Shown: positions 54,183 to 62,386 of the stretch, one piece after another
Layout: each line of letters opens with the position of its first letter
Numbering within the stretch: position 1 is the stretch's first letter
Assembly (NCBI GenBank): GCA_035710745.1
Contig: DASTCX010000019.1
Span: 26,225 to 90,224 of the forward strand
Length of the DNA: 64,000 bases
DNA from: Candidatus Eremiobacteraceae bacterium
Lineage (GTDB): Bacteria; Vulcanimicrobiota; Vulcanimicrobiia; Eremiobacterales; Eremiobacteraceae
Direction: 5' to 3'
Position numbers and translations under genes: made by a program
The notes under the pieces: generated by a model
Seen by the model: the letters and a program-made list of their open reading frames with translations, nothing else
Database searches by the model: none
What the model was told of the DNA's origin: nothing

Positions 54183-54953
54183 TTAACTTCCGCCCAGCAG
54201 ATCCTTAAGGATCGAACCCGCCACGGCACCGCCGAGGCCGCCGCTCACGGTCGCCTGGGTCTGCGTCTCACGCCCGAGATACGCCGACAACGCGTGGGCG
54301 AGCCCCGGCAGCGTCAGCGACTGCAGCCAGACCCTGCCCGGCCCAGACAGTCGCGCCAAGAAAAGACCTTGATTGCCGAAGAGCACGTTCGCGATTCCCG
54401 GCACGACGGTGATGTCGAAATTGACCGACTGCTGGAACATCCCGACGTGGCCTGGATGCACGAGCAGCGTCTGACCCGGAGTGAGATCGTAGACGACGAC
54501 CTCGCCGCTCAGCTCGACCCACGCCTGCGCTTGCCCGCTCAGCTTCTGCAAGAAGAATCCGTCACCGCCGAAGATGCCCGTGCCGAGCGACCGCTGGAAA
54601 CCGACGCCGATCTCGATGCCGGGCGTCGAGCATACGAAGCCGCCGCGATGGATGAGGTACGCCGAGCCGGGCGTGATATCGACCGGCAGGATCTGGCCGG
54701 GCAGTTTCGTCGCGAATGCGACCATGCCGGGGCCGCCTTGCGACGAATACTCGGTCATGAACAATCCGCCGCCCGCGAAAACTCGCTTGAAGACGCCCAG
54801 CACGCCCTTCGCGCCGGCGCCCATCGTCGACGTCTTCATCTGGACGCTGCCCGATATCCACGACAGCTCGCCCGGTTCGGCGACGATCGTCTCGCCGGGT
54901 TGCAGCATGATCTCGAGGACCGGCATCGTGGTACCGATGACGCGATGATCCAT
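54183..54953 (-). CDS. AIM24-family protein
   Basis: 256 residues of the AIM24/TIGR00266 beta-barrel family, known from sequence surveys but not well understood. Features: ETIVAEPGELSWISG and PGQTLLVHPGHVGMF. ATG 54953 with AAAGGAAA upstream; a C-terminal Gly-rich stretch (VSGGLGGAVAG) follows the barrel. Overlaps the stop of the GIY-YIG gene by one base. Confidence 0.85.
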   Translation of the reverse strand: MDHRVIGTTMPVLEIMLQPGETIVAEPGELSWISGSVQMKTSTMGAGAKGVLGVFKRVFAGGGLFMTEYSSQGGPGMVAFATKLPGQILPVDITPGSAYLIHRGGFVCSTPGIEIGVGFQRSLGTGIFGGDGFFLQKLSGQAQAWVELSGEVVVYDLTPGQTLLVHPGHVGMFQQSVNFDITVVPGIANVLFGNQGLFLARLSGPGRVWLQSLTLPGLAHALSAYLGRETQTQATVSGGLGGAVAGSILKDLLGGS

Positions 54954-55219
54954 TACGGCTTTCCTTTCAAAGCGAGCCAACGACGGGATAGGTCTTTCTT
55001 GTGCGCGTGCGCTCGCGCCTTGAGCGCGTGTTCGTATCGCAACGCGTCGCCGCGCGAGCGGAAGCGCCGTACGTATGCGAGTTTCACCGGCCGTTTGCCT
55101 CGCAGGATCTTGGCGCCCCGGCCGGCGTTGTGAGCGGCGACACGCGCGACGGGGTCAGCGGCGTAACCGCAGTAGAAGGCTCCGTCGGCGGTCGACGCGA
55201 GGTAGACGTAGTGCCACAC
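54953..55219 (-). CDS. GIY-YIG family protein, UPF0213-like
   Basis: 88 residues. VYLASTADGAFYCGYAADPVARV is the compact GIY-YIG fold of YhbQ-type proteins, with R...RGAKILRG and a C-terminal YEHALKA. Start GTG 55219, 15 bases after the aroF stop. Small predicted nuclease; role uncertain. Confidence 0.8.
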   Translation of the reverse strand: MWHYVYLASTADGAFYCGYAADPVARVAAHNAGRGAKILRGKRPVKLAYVRRFRSRGDALRYEHALKARAHAHKKDLSRRWLALKGKP

Positions 55220-55233
55220 CGTTCGATGAAAAT

Positions 55234-56079
55234 TCAGGCGCCCGCGGCAACGCCGGGAGCCGGCGCCGCGGTGCGAGATCCTTCGAGCCTCATGCGAAGC
55301 GCGACCCATGGCTCGATGGCGTCGAGAAGGTCGGTCGCCTCGGCGAGCGACAGCGCTTGGTCTGCGTCGCACATAGCCGTCAGCGGATCGGGATGCACCT
55401 CGACCATGATGCCCTCGGCGCCCAGCGCGACGCATGCGCGGGCGAGCGGCACGATGATGTCCGTGCGGCCGGTCGAGTGCGAGAGGTCGACGATGACCGG
55501 CAGATGGCTCATCTGACGCAGCACCGCAGCGCCGGCGAGATCGAGCATGTTGCGGGTGATCGTATCGAACGAACGGACGCCGCGCTCGCACAGGACGACG
55601 CGATCGTTGCCTTGCAGCACGTATTCGGCGGCGAGCAAGAACTCTTCGATCGTCGCCGACATGCCGCGCTTGAGCAGCACCGGCTTCTTCTGCGCTGCGA
55701 GCCGCTTCAAGAGCGAGAAGTTCTGCATGTTGCGCGCGCCGACTTGGAGCACGTCGATGTACTCGGCGACGAGCGGGATCGTATCCGTGTCCATCACCTC
55801 GGAGACGGTGATCATGCCGCTCTTCTGCGCCGCGGTCGCGAGCATGCGCAGCCCGGCTTCTTCGAGTCCTTGGAACGAATACGGCGACGTGCGCGGCTTG
55901 TATGCGCCGCCGCGCAGGATGCGCACGCCCTTGGCGGCAAGGTGCGCGGCGGTCGCTTCCACCTGTTCCGCCGACTCGACGCTGCACGGACCGGCCATTA
56001 CGTGGAAGCCCTGATTGAGGTTGATGCCCCCGACCGTGAGCCCGACGTTGAAGCCTTTGCGCGCGCTGTACAGCGCCAT
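55234..56079 (-). CDS. 3-deoxy-7-phosphoheptulonate synthase (AroF/AroA-beta type)
   Basis: 281 residues. First step of aromatic amino-acid synthesis (PEP plus erythrose 4-phosphate). [34 protein letters not shown] and HSTGRTDI are characteristic of the short subfamily without a regulatory domain. ATG 56079 follows AGGGAGAG by about nine bases. Operon with the GIY-YIG and AIM24 genes; divergent from the TauE-like gene. Confidence 0.93.
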   Translation of the reverse strand: MALYSARKGFNVGLTVGGINLNQGFHVMAGPCSVESAEQVEATAAHLAAKGVRILRGGAYKPRTSPYSFQGLEEAGLRMLATAAQKSGMITVSEVMDTDTIPLVAEYIDVLQVGARNMQNFSLLKRLAAQKKPVLLKRGMSATIEEFLLAAEYVLQGNDRVVLCERGVRSFDTITRNMLDLAGAAVLRQMSHLPVIVDLSHSTGRTDIIVPLARACVALGAEGIMVEVHPDPLTAMCDADQALSLAEATDLLDAIEPWVALRMRLEGSRTAAPAPGVAAGA

Positions 56080-56172
56080 CGACTGCACTCTCCCTTTAAA
56101 ACCGGCGTCGGCCACCCTTTCAGCGCTCCGAGTCGCGCCCCTTGCGCGCCGGCTGGAACGCTGCCTCGCCTG

Positions 56173-57030
56173 ATGCACTGGTACGAAGCCGCAGGGCTCA
56201 TCGCGCTCGGACTTTTCGCGGGCGGCTACGGTTCGATGGTCGGCTTGGGCGGCGGCTTCATGCTCGTGCCTGCGTTCTTGATATTGCACTACGACTCGCG
56301 CGTCGCGGCCGGAACGTCGATCTTCGTCGTGCTGCTCAACGCCGCATCGGGATCGATCCAATACTTGCGGCAGCGTCGGGTCGACATCCGCAGCGCGATC
56401 GTCTTCGCCGTGGCGGGCATCCCTGGAGCGTGGCTGGGCGCAGCGATCGATCAGGTGGTACCGCAGCGCGTCTTCCTCTTCGTCTTCGCGGCGCTGCTCG
56501 CTTGGGCTGCCATCCGATTGCTGACGACGTCGAAGCTGGCGCACGAGGAGCTCAGCGCCGAGGCGCTTCGCGACGACGAACCGCGACCGGGTCTCGACGA
56601 CGAATCGCGCGGCATCATCACGCGCGATTTCCATGACAGGCAAGGCATCCGCCACACGTATCGCTTCAATCTCGCGGGCGGCGTATTGATCAGCATCGGC
56701 GCGGGCTTCATCGCGAGCGCGCTCGGCGTCGGCGGAGGCCTCGTCCAAGTGCCGGCGATGATCTACTTGTTCGCCTTTCCGCCGCACGTGGCAATCGCGA
56801 CGTCGACGCTCGTCATCGCGCTCACCGCACTCTTCGGCACGGCATCGCATGCGTTGTACGGCGACGTCGCGTGGGTGCCGGCGCTGCTGGTTGGCGCGGG
56901 TGCCGTCGTCGGCGCGCAGGTCGGCGCACGGATCGCGAAGCGCGTGCCTGAAAAGCCGCTCTTGCGGCTGCTCGCATTCGCGGTGATCCTAACCGCAGCC
57001 AAACTCATCTGGGACGCGCTCTCGCTCTAG
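56173..57030 (+). CDS. TauE/SafE-family membrane transporter
   Basis: 285 residues with about eight membrane segments in two halves. Both halves carry the family motif, [14 protein letters not shown] and [14 protein letters not shown], and a cytoplasmic loop (145-190) rich in charged residues. Possible anion or organosulphur exporter; substrate unknown. ATG 56173. Confidence 0.88.
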   Translation: MHWYEAAGLIALGLFAGGYGSMVGLGGGFMLVPAFLILHYDSRVAAGTSIFVVLLNAASGSIQYLRQRRVDIRSAIVFAVAGIPGAWLGAAIDQVVPQRVFLFVFAALLAWAAIRLLTTSKLAHEELSAEALRDDEPRPGLDDESRGIITRDFHDRQGIRHTYRFNLAGGVLISIGAGFIASALGVGGGLVQVPAMIYLFAFPPHVAIATSTLVIALTALFGTASHALYGDVAWVPALLVGAGAVVGAQVGARIAKRVPEKPLLRLLAFAVILTAAKLIWDALSL

Positions 57031-57044
57031 CCTACGAAAATGGA

Positions 57045-57069
57045 GCGGTCGACCTTTACGGTCGACCGC
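57045..57069 (+). repeat. Family-1 REP-like palindrome
   Basis: GACCTTTA variant, GGAG flank, in the 47-base gap between convergent TauE-like and ubiX genes. No separate terminator is visible there. Confidence 0.9.
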
Positions 57070-57077
57070 CGCGGCCG

Positions 57078-57641
57078 TTACGCCCCGGTCCAGCGCGTGA
57101 AGATCTCGTTCGACACGCCGAGCGCGTCGAGCGCTTTGCCCACCGAATGGTTGATGATGTCGTCGACGGTCTTCGGCTTCGAGTAGAATCCGGGGATCGG
57201 CGGCACGATGATCGCGCCGATCTCTGCCAGTCTTTCAAGCGTGCGAAGATGACCGAGATGAAGCGGCGTCTCGCGTACCATGAGGACAAGCTTGCGTCGT
57301 TCTTTGAGCATCACGTCCGCCGCACGCACGAGCAGCGTGTCGTTCATGCTGTACGCGATCTCCGACGCGGTCTTGATCGAACACGGCGCGACGAGCATGC
57401 CGTCCGTCTTGAAGGATCCGCTCGAGATCGGAGCCGCGAGATCGTTCGGATCGTGGACGACGTGAGCGAGACGCTCGACGTCAGACGGTGTGTATGAGGT
57501 CTCGACCTCCATCGTCCGCCGCGCGGCGGTCGTGAGCACGAGATGGATCGATGCATCCGGCACGGCACGCAAGACCTCGAGCGCACGCACGCCGTAGATC
57601 GTGCCGCTCGCCCCCGTGATCCCGACGACGTAGATTGGCAT
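57078..57641 (-). CDS. ubiX: Flavin prenyltransferase UbiX
   Basis: 187 residues. Makes prenylated FMN for UbiD-type decarboxylases. Typical N-terminus VGITGASGTIYGVRALEVL, SSGSFKTDGMLVAPCSIKTAS and ERRKLVLMVRETPL. ATG 57641. No ubiD in the window. Confidence 0.94.
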   Translation of the reverse strand: MPIYVVGITGASGTIYGVRALEVLRAVPDASIHLVLTTAARRTMEVETSYTPSDVERLAHVVHDPNDLAAPISSGSFKTDGMLVAPCSIKTASEIAYSMNDTLLVRAADVMLKERRKLVLMVRETPLHLGHLRTLERLAEIGAIIVPPIPGFYSKPKTVDDIINHSVGKALDALGVSNEIFTRWTGA

Positions 57642-57701
57642 AGGCCGCCGCGTTCATCCAACGCCGGAACCATTCCCGTCCCTAGCCCGTGTTGCTGCGC
57701 G

Positions 57702-58277
57702 CTAGGTAAGGCGGCGAACAGACATCCGTACGCGCGGATCGTAGCGTGACGGCGAACACCGTGCGCACGAGACCGGCACGCCTGGACGCCGCCGCCGGAT
57801 GAGCGTCACGAAGCAGCGAGGGCACGTCAGTCCGTAGCGCAACCGGCTGCGACGACGCGGTACGGGCAGTGAATGATAGATGCTCGGCAGTCCGACCTCA
57901 CGCATCTTCCGCTTGAAGTGAACGCCGTGCCCGCTCGGCAATCGACGGACGTGAAGCCACGCGTGGATCATCTCGTGGAGAAGCGTCGCGGTCAGCGCGT
58001 CGGGATTCGGCGCGAGCAGTCGCGTCGATAGTTCGATGACCGGCGGCCGGTAGGTGATCCGGCCGGCGACCGAGGTGAGGCGCGAGTTGTACGCGATCCG
58101 ATGCGCGGCGAGCGATCCGCCGAAGTGCGTCGCGTTCAGGCGCGCGAAAAGCAACTGGAGGTCGCCTTCCGACGGCAGCTGCCGGCGGCTTGCGGCGAGG
58201 ATGTTCTGCACTCGGGCGCGTGAATTCAGCGTAGCAACGCGCCGTTCCCTTGAAGCGCGGAGGGCGGCCGCGGACAT
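57702..58277 (-). CDS. SprT-like zinc metalloprotease-fold protein
   Basis: About 191 residues. LLHEMIHAWLH is an HExxH-type zinc site, with GHGVHFKRKM supplying the next ligand and a Cys4 ribbon (CPRC...CARC) near the C-terminus, as in SprT/SPRTN relatives. Start ATG 58277 is chosen because longer frames run into the divergent M55 gene. Function unknown; a DNA-protein cross-link role is only by analogy. Confidence 0.78.
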   Translation of the reverse strand: MSAAALRASRERRVATLNSRARVQNILAASRRQLPSEGDLQLLFARLNATHFGGSLAAHRIAYNSRLTSVAGRITYRPPVIELSTRLLAPNPDALTATLLHEMIHAWLHVRRLPSGHGVHFKRKMREVGLPSIYHSLPVPRRRSRLRYGLTCPRCFVTLIRRRRPGVPVSCARCSPSRYDPRVRMSVRRLT

Positions 58278-58295
58278 CGCGCTAAGGACCGCGAC

Positions 58296-59126
58296 ATGCG
58301 CATCTACATTTCCGCCGACATGGAAGGCGTCGCAGGCATCACCGCCGAGGAGCAGACGAATCCTGTCGGGCAGCCCGAGTACGCGTATTCGTGCAAGCTC
58401 ATGACCGGCGAGGTCCGCGCGGCGTGCGAAGGAGCTAAAGATGCCGGCGCGACGTCGATCCTCGTCAACGACTCGCATTGGAGCATGCGCAACATCATCC
58501 ACGAAGAGCTGCCGCCCGACGTGCGCCTCATACGCGGCAGCGGCAAGCCGCTCTCGATGAACCAGGGCATCGACGCGACGTTCGACGCCGCCGCATATAT
58601 CGGCTATCACGCGAGCGGCGGCACGCAAGACGCGGTCCTCGACCACACATACACGGGCGACACGCTCTACGAGGTCAAGATCAACGGCGAAGCGTGCAGC
58701 GAGGCGCGGATCAACGCGGCGGTCGCGGGCAGCTACGGCGTGCCGGTCGTGTTCTTATCCGGCGATCAGAACGCGTGCGCGGACGCGCGCTCGTTCATGC
58801 CCTGGATAGAAACGGCGGAAGTCAAGAGCGCGATCGGGCGCTTCGCGGCGATGTCGCTTTCGCCGGAGGAGTCGCGCGCAAAGATCCGGGCGGGTATCGC
58901 AGCAGCCATCCGCAACAAGAACGCTAGCGGCGCTAAGCCATATGTTTTCGCACGACCTACGACCCTCGAGATCACGTTCACATATACGTCGAAGGCGGAC
59001 ATCGCCTCGTTGCTGCCCGGCAGCGAACGGATATCGGCGCGCACGCTGCGCTTCTCCCATGAGGACTTTCTCACGGTTTTCCGGGCGTTTCGTGCGATGA
59101 TGACGCTCGGGGCCTCAACTCCCTAA
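58296..59126 (+). CDS. M55-family D-aminopeptidase (DppA-like)
   Basis: 276 residues. All five metal ligands of the family can be placed: D8 and E10 in SADMEGV, H61 in NDSHW, H105 in GYHAS, E132 in NGEACSE. Releases N-terminal D-amino acids from peptides, plausibly from wall peptides. Forms decameric rings in known members. Confidence 0.9.
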   Translation: MRIYISADMEGVAGITAEEQTNPVGQPEYAYSCKLMTGEVRAACEGAKDAGATSILVNDSHWSMRNIIHEELPPDVRLIRGSGKPLSMNQGIDATFDAAAYIGYHASGGTQDAVLDHTYTGDTLYEVKINGEACSEARINAAVAGSYGVPVVFLSGDQNACADARSFMPWIETAEVKSAIGRFAAMSLSPEESRAKIRAGIAAAIRNKNASGAKPYVFARPTTLEITFTYTSKADIASLLPGSERISARTLRFSHEDFLTVFRAFRAMMTLGASTP

Positions 59127-59214
59127 AGAGCGGCGCCGCGTGCGCCCGCGCACTTCATGGGGACCTTCGGACACGTACGTAACGTTTTGCCCGCAGCGCT
59201 TGTCTATCGAAATG

Positions 59215-59338
59215 AGCCGGGGTTGCGCCGTTGCGGTTCCCCCACCACGTACGAAGCATCTACCCGGCTGACTCTTCTGAGGGATGGCATGCCCTCGATA
59301 AGGCGACGCGGACGGCTTTCCATCAGGCCGTCCGCGTC
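59215..59338. other. Structured intergenic segment of unknown role
   Basis: Gap between the convergent M55 and UPF0158 genes (59127-59366). It has three nested pairs: AGCCGGG/CCCGGCT (59215-59221 with 59263-59269), GAGGG/CCCTC (59279-59283 with 59292-59296), and an 11-bp GACGCGGACGG/CCGTCCGCGTC hairpin (59305-59315 with 59328-59338) followed by CGTTATTT. Could be a small RNA with a terminator, or just a two-way terminator. Confidence 0.35.
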
Positions 59339-59346
59339 CGTTATTT

Positions 59347-59363
59347 GCCGAGCTTCGCTCGGC
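59347..59363 (-). repeat. Family-2 REP-like palindrome
   Basis: GCCGAGCTTCGCTCGGC, followed by CTACTAC. On the minus strand it is preceded by GTAGTAG, whose first TAG is the stop codon of the UPF0158 gene. Confidence 0.9.
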
Positions 59364-59366
59364 CTA

Positions 59367-60281
59367 CTACACCTCTGCTGCGGCTTCTGACTCCGCGGGC
59401 TCTTCGGCTTTGGGCTCTTCTGCCGGTTGTGTCTCTGCTACCGGTTCTGCGACCGCAACGGCCTCGGCCGCTTCGGCCTCGGGCGCCGGCGCCGCTGCGG
59501 CCTTCGAAGTGGGCTGCGCGTGCGCTTTCGCACTTCCGCTTCCTCCCGGCTCCCAATCGAAGTCGGCCGCGTTGAGGCCGAGCGCTGAGAGGTCAAGACC
59601 GAGATTATGCAGCCAGTCGAGCGCGATGTGGTAGTGCCGCTTCGTCCGATACGACAGCCAGCGGCGGCGCAACGCGTCGTCTTCGTCCACGGTCTCTCGG
59701 AAGCGACGGAACGCGCCCTTGCCCGAAATGGCTGCGCGCAACTTGCCGGCGAACGCGATATCGTCGACCATGCCGATGAAGTCGGACATGATGCCATAGC
59801 GCACCTCGGTCGTCACCGGGGTCACTTTGCGAAGCTCGATGTCGGCTTCGGCCTGCGCGATCCGAGCGTTCTCCTGATCGCCGAGGTTGTGCATGAAGTG
59901 CTCGACCGCTCCCGTCTTCGCGTTGAAGAACGCGACGCTGTCGACGTCGCCTCCCGTCAGCGCGGTGCCGAGCTCGTCGAGGAGCGCGTTGCGCTTCACC
60001 GGACCGGCGCGGACGGCGCGCGACGGCGCTCGCGACGGCGCGTGATGCGCGGGAGCTTCGATACCGAGCGCTTTGCGGATCTCTTCCGGATTGACTACCG
60101 GAAGTCCGAGGCGCTTCATCCGGACGTGGACGCCGGCGAGTTCGGTGAGCAGGTCGTCGAGTTTCTTGCGGCCTTCGGGGTCTGCCGCGGCGTCAACCGG
60201 CGAGACTCCGCCGAGGTCTGCGAGGGGCCGACGGATCCACTCCGCCGTCACGTATGCGTTGGTGGCGTTGTTGTCAGTCAT
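59367..60281 (-). CDS. UPF0158-family protein with extended ends
   Basis: 304 residues. The central part (about 110-230) has the family signature: YGIMSDFIGMVDDI, AAISGKGAFRRFRETV, and a later W-L-H-N-L-G. The N-terminus (WIRRPLADLGGVSP) is not part of the classic family, and the C-terminus from about 245 is a low-complexity Ala/Glu/Pro tail. Function unknown. ATG 60281. Confidence 0.75.
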   Translation of the reverse strand: MTDNNATNAYVTAEWIRRPLADLGGVSPVDAAADPEGRKKLDDLLTELAGVHVRMKRLGLPVVNPEEIRKALGIEAPAHHAPSRAPSRAVRAGPVKRNALLDELGTALTGGDVDSVAFFNAKTGAVEHFMHNLGDQENARIAQAEADIELRKVTPVTTEVRYGIMSDFIGMVDDIAFAGKLRAAISGKGAFRRFRETVDEDDALRRRWLSYRTKRHYHIALDWLHNLGLDLSALGLNAADFDWEPGGSGSAKAHAQPTSKAAAAPAPEAEAAEAVAVAEPVAETQPAEEPKAEEPAESEAAAEV

Positions 60282-60352
60282 TGCGTTTTGGAACTCTCTG
60301 TGCGCTGTTGTGGGGGCAAACCGTGCGGGGCAGGTCGGATCGCGGTGAGCGC

Positions 60353-61750
60353 TCAGACCGCAGCGTGCGGTGCCCCTATAGATTCGGCGATGCGCACGAC
60401 GTCATCCTCGGTGAGCCCAAGCCGTTTCATATTCTCGTAGTACTGTGCCACGAGATCCGACACGTGGCTCGTCCTCGCGCGCTCCTCGCGAACGCGCTTG
60501 ACTTCCTCTAGAACGCGCCTCGACAGCCCCTCGTCGACGGTTACTCCCGCCTTGGCCAGCCGGTCGGCGTGTTTGCGCAGTGTCGCGTCGATGACATTGA
60601 GTCCGCTGTGCTTACCGAATATGAATTGCATCTCGCCGCCGACAAGCGAGGCAGGGACCGCTTCGTACATCCGCCGGTCGATGAGCATCGCATGCGCGTG
60701 GATACCGGTCTCGTGCGTGAAGACGTTCGCGCCGATGATCGGCTCGTGCGCCTGCACCGGAATGCCAGACACCGACTCCATGAAGCGCCCGAGCTCGCGC
60801 AGCTTCTCGTACTTGAAGCCCGGGATGTCCACTCCGTAGAGCACGCGCAGCGCCGTCACCACTTGATGGAGATAGACGTTGCCGGCGCGCTCGCCGTAAC
60901 CGTTGGCGGTGACGGTGAACGCTTTGAAGCCGCACGCGAGCGACGCGATGCAGTTCGCGGTCGCCAATCCGTAGTCGTTGTGGAAATGATTGAGCAGCGT
61001 GATATCCTTCGGCATCGCTTCGACGATGCGCGAGCAGTACCAACGCGTCGCCTCCGGCGTCAGGACTCCGACCGTATCGGGCCACGACGGGCGCGTGCCG
61101 CCGGCCGCGATGCCTTCTTTGAAAAGCCGGATGAAATAGTCGACGTCGCCGCGACTCCCATCCTCGCCGCCGAACTCGATGCGCTCGACGCCGTGGCTGC
61201 GCGCGTAACGGATCGCATCGCAGTGCATGCGGATGTTCGCGTCGCGGTAGAACGAGAGCGGCAGGTCGAGCCACTCGGATTCGGGCTTGCCTTCTCTCGC
61301 GAGCAGCGTCTTGCCGATCTTGTACTTCATGTGCAAGTCGCTGCCGGACGTGAAGATGAAGAACGTCACCTCGGAAGGCGCGATCCCGATATCGCGGATC
61401 GCGTCGAGCGTCGCGTCGATATCCTTTTCGTTCGAGCGGCACATGACGACGACGTCGAGATCCGCGCGGATCTCGCCGCGCCGCTTGCCCTGCATGATGA
61501 GCTTGAGCGAGGTGCGCTCGTCCTCAGACACCGCCGGGAAACCGACGTCCATGATGTGGACGCCGATATCGGAGAGCCGCCGGCAGATCTCGTACTTCTG
61601 CTCGGGCGTATACGCGACGCCCGGCATCTGCTCGCCGTCGCGCAGGCTGGTGTCGTAGATCCGAAGCTCGGACGGGTCTGGGAATTTGACGTCGCGCGTG
61701 AATTCGCGCGGATCGCGGATCAGCTGTTCCATCGGCTCGCGGAATTCCAT
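60353..61750 (-). CDS. Homocitrate/isopropylmalate-synthase family enzyme
   Basis: 465 residues. A TIM-barrel Claisen-condensing enzyme of the LeuA/NifV family: YDTSLRDGEQMPG has the catalytic Arg/Asp, LNHFHNDYGLATAN gives the metal His pair, and GYGERAGN closes the active site. It lacks the full LeuA regulatory domain. Whether it makes homocitrate, citramalate or isopropylmalate cannot be said. ATG 61750 overlaps the stop of the cupredoxin gene (TAATG). Confidence 0.88.
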   Translation of the reverse strand: MEFREPMEQLIRDPREFTRDVKFPDPSELRIYDTSLRDGEQMPGVAYTPEQKYEICRRLSDIGVHIMDVGFPAVSEDERTSLKLIMQGKRRGEIRADLDVVVMCRSNEKDIDATLDAIRDIGIAPSEVTFFIFTSGSDLHMKYKIGKTLLAREGKPESEWLDLPLSFYRDANIRMHCDAIRYARSHGVERIEFGGEDGSRGDVDYFIRLFKEGIAAGGTRPSWPDTVGVLTPEATRWYCSRIVEAMPKDITLLNHFHNDYGLATANCIASLACGFKAFTVTANGYGERAGNVYLHQVVTALRVLYGVDIPGFKYEKLRELGRFMESVSGIPVQAHEPIIGANVFTHETGIHAHAMLIDRRMYEAVPASLVGGEMQFIFGKHSGLNVIDATLRKHADRLAKAGVTVDEGLSRRVLEEVKRVREERARTSHVSDLVAQYYENMKRLGLTEDDVVRIAESIGAPHAAV

Positions 61751-62256
61751 TAGGGCTCGACGACTATCTCGCCGCGCATGCCCGCGCCGTAGTCGAAGAA
61801 ACAACCGAACAGGTACGTGCCCGGTTTGCGCGCGATGAGCGGCGCGGAGCGTTGACCGGGCGACAGGTCGCCCGTGCTCCAAAATCCGGGACCGATCTCG
61901 CCATTAGCGTGCAGCGCGTCGTCGGTCCAACGCGGATCGTCGACGAAGGTCGCGGCGTTGAGGAGCGAGGTGGCCGTGTGATGATCGGTGTCGTCATTGA
62001 CGAAGACGACCGAATCGCCTACGTGCACGTGGATGATATCCGGCTTCACGCCGACGGTCGAACCTGCGTCGATCGTCCGGATCGCGGTGTACTTCGAGAG
62101 GCTTAGGCTCACGACGACGGACGTTCCGCTGCCCTGGTCTTGGCTCTGGTGCGGCCGGGCGGCGTGGGCGGGCGCCGGTACTGCAGTGAGCACAACCGCT
62201 GCTGCCACAGCGACAAACCCGGGACAACTATATACCATGGCCGTTCGTGCGTTCAT
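61750..62256 (-). CDS. Cupredoxin-like secreted protein with altered copper site
   Basis: 168 residues, signal peptide, then a plastocyanin-like fold: VHVGDSVVFVNDDTDHHTATS and the C-terminal strand GTYLFGCFFDYGAGMRG. In blue-copper proteins the C-terminal loop supplies Cys, His and Met; here Cys and Met are present but the His is replaced (CFFDYGAGM). So copper binding may differ or be lost. ATG 62256; coupled to the downstream gene. Confidence 0.75.
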   Translation of the reverse strand: MNARTAMVYSCPGFVAVAAAVVLTAVPAPAHAARPHQSQDQGSGTSVVVSLSLSKYTAIRTIDAGSTVGVKPDIIHVHVGDSVVFVNDDTDHHTATSLLNAATFVDDPRWTDDALHANGEIGPGFWSTGDLSPGQRSAPLIARKPGTYLFGCFFDYGAGMRGEIVVEP

Positions 62257-62386
62257 CGGTCCTAAAACGTTCCCCTCCGCGAAAGAGTCGCGCGCGAGGG
62301 CCGTCACACCCGCGCGAGCTCCTGTCACGTGGAGCCCGCTCTTACGGTCGAACCTTAACAGGGTGGAGTGTGCCCAGTAGGATTTG

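Noticed and set aside
59127..59340. c-di-AMP (ydaO-type) riboswitch on the minus strand
   Set aside because: A GGGGGAACCG string is suggestive, but the other conserved blocks were not found and no gene lies downstream on that strand.
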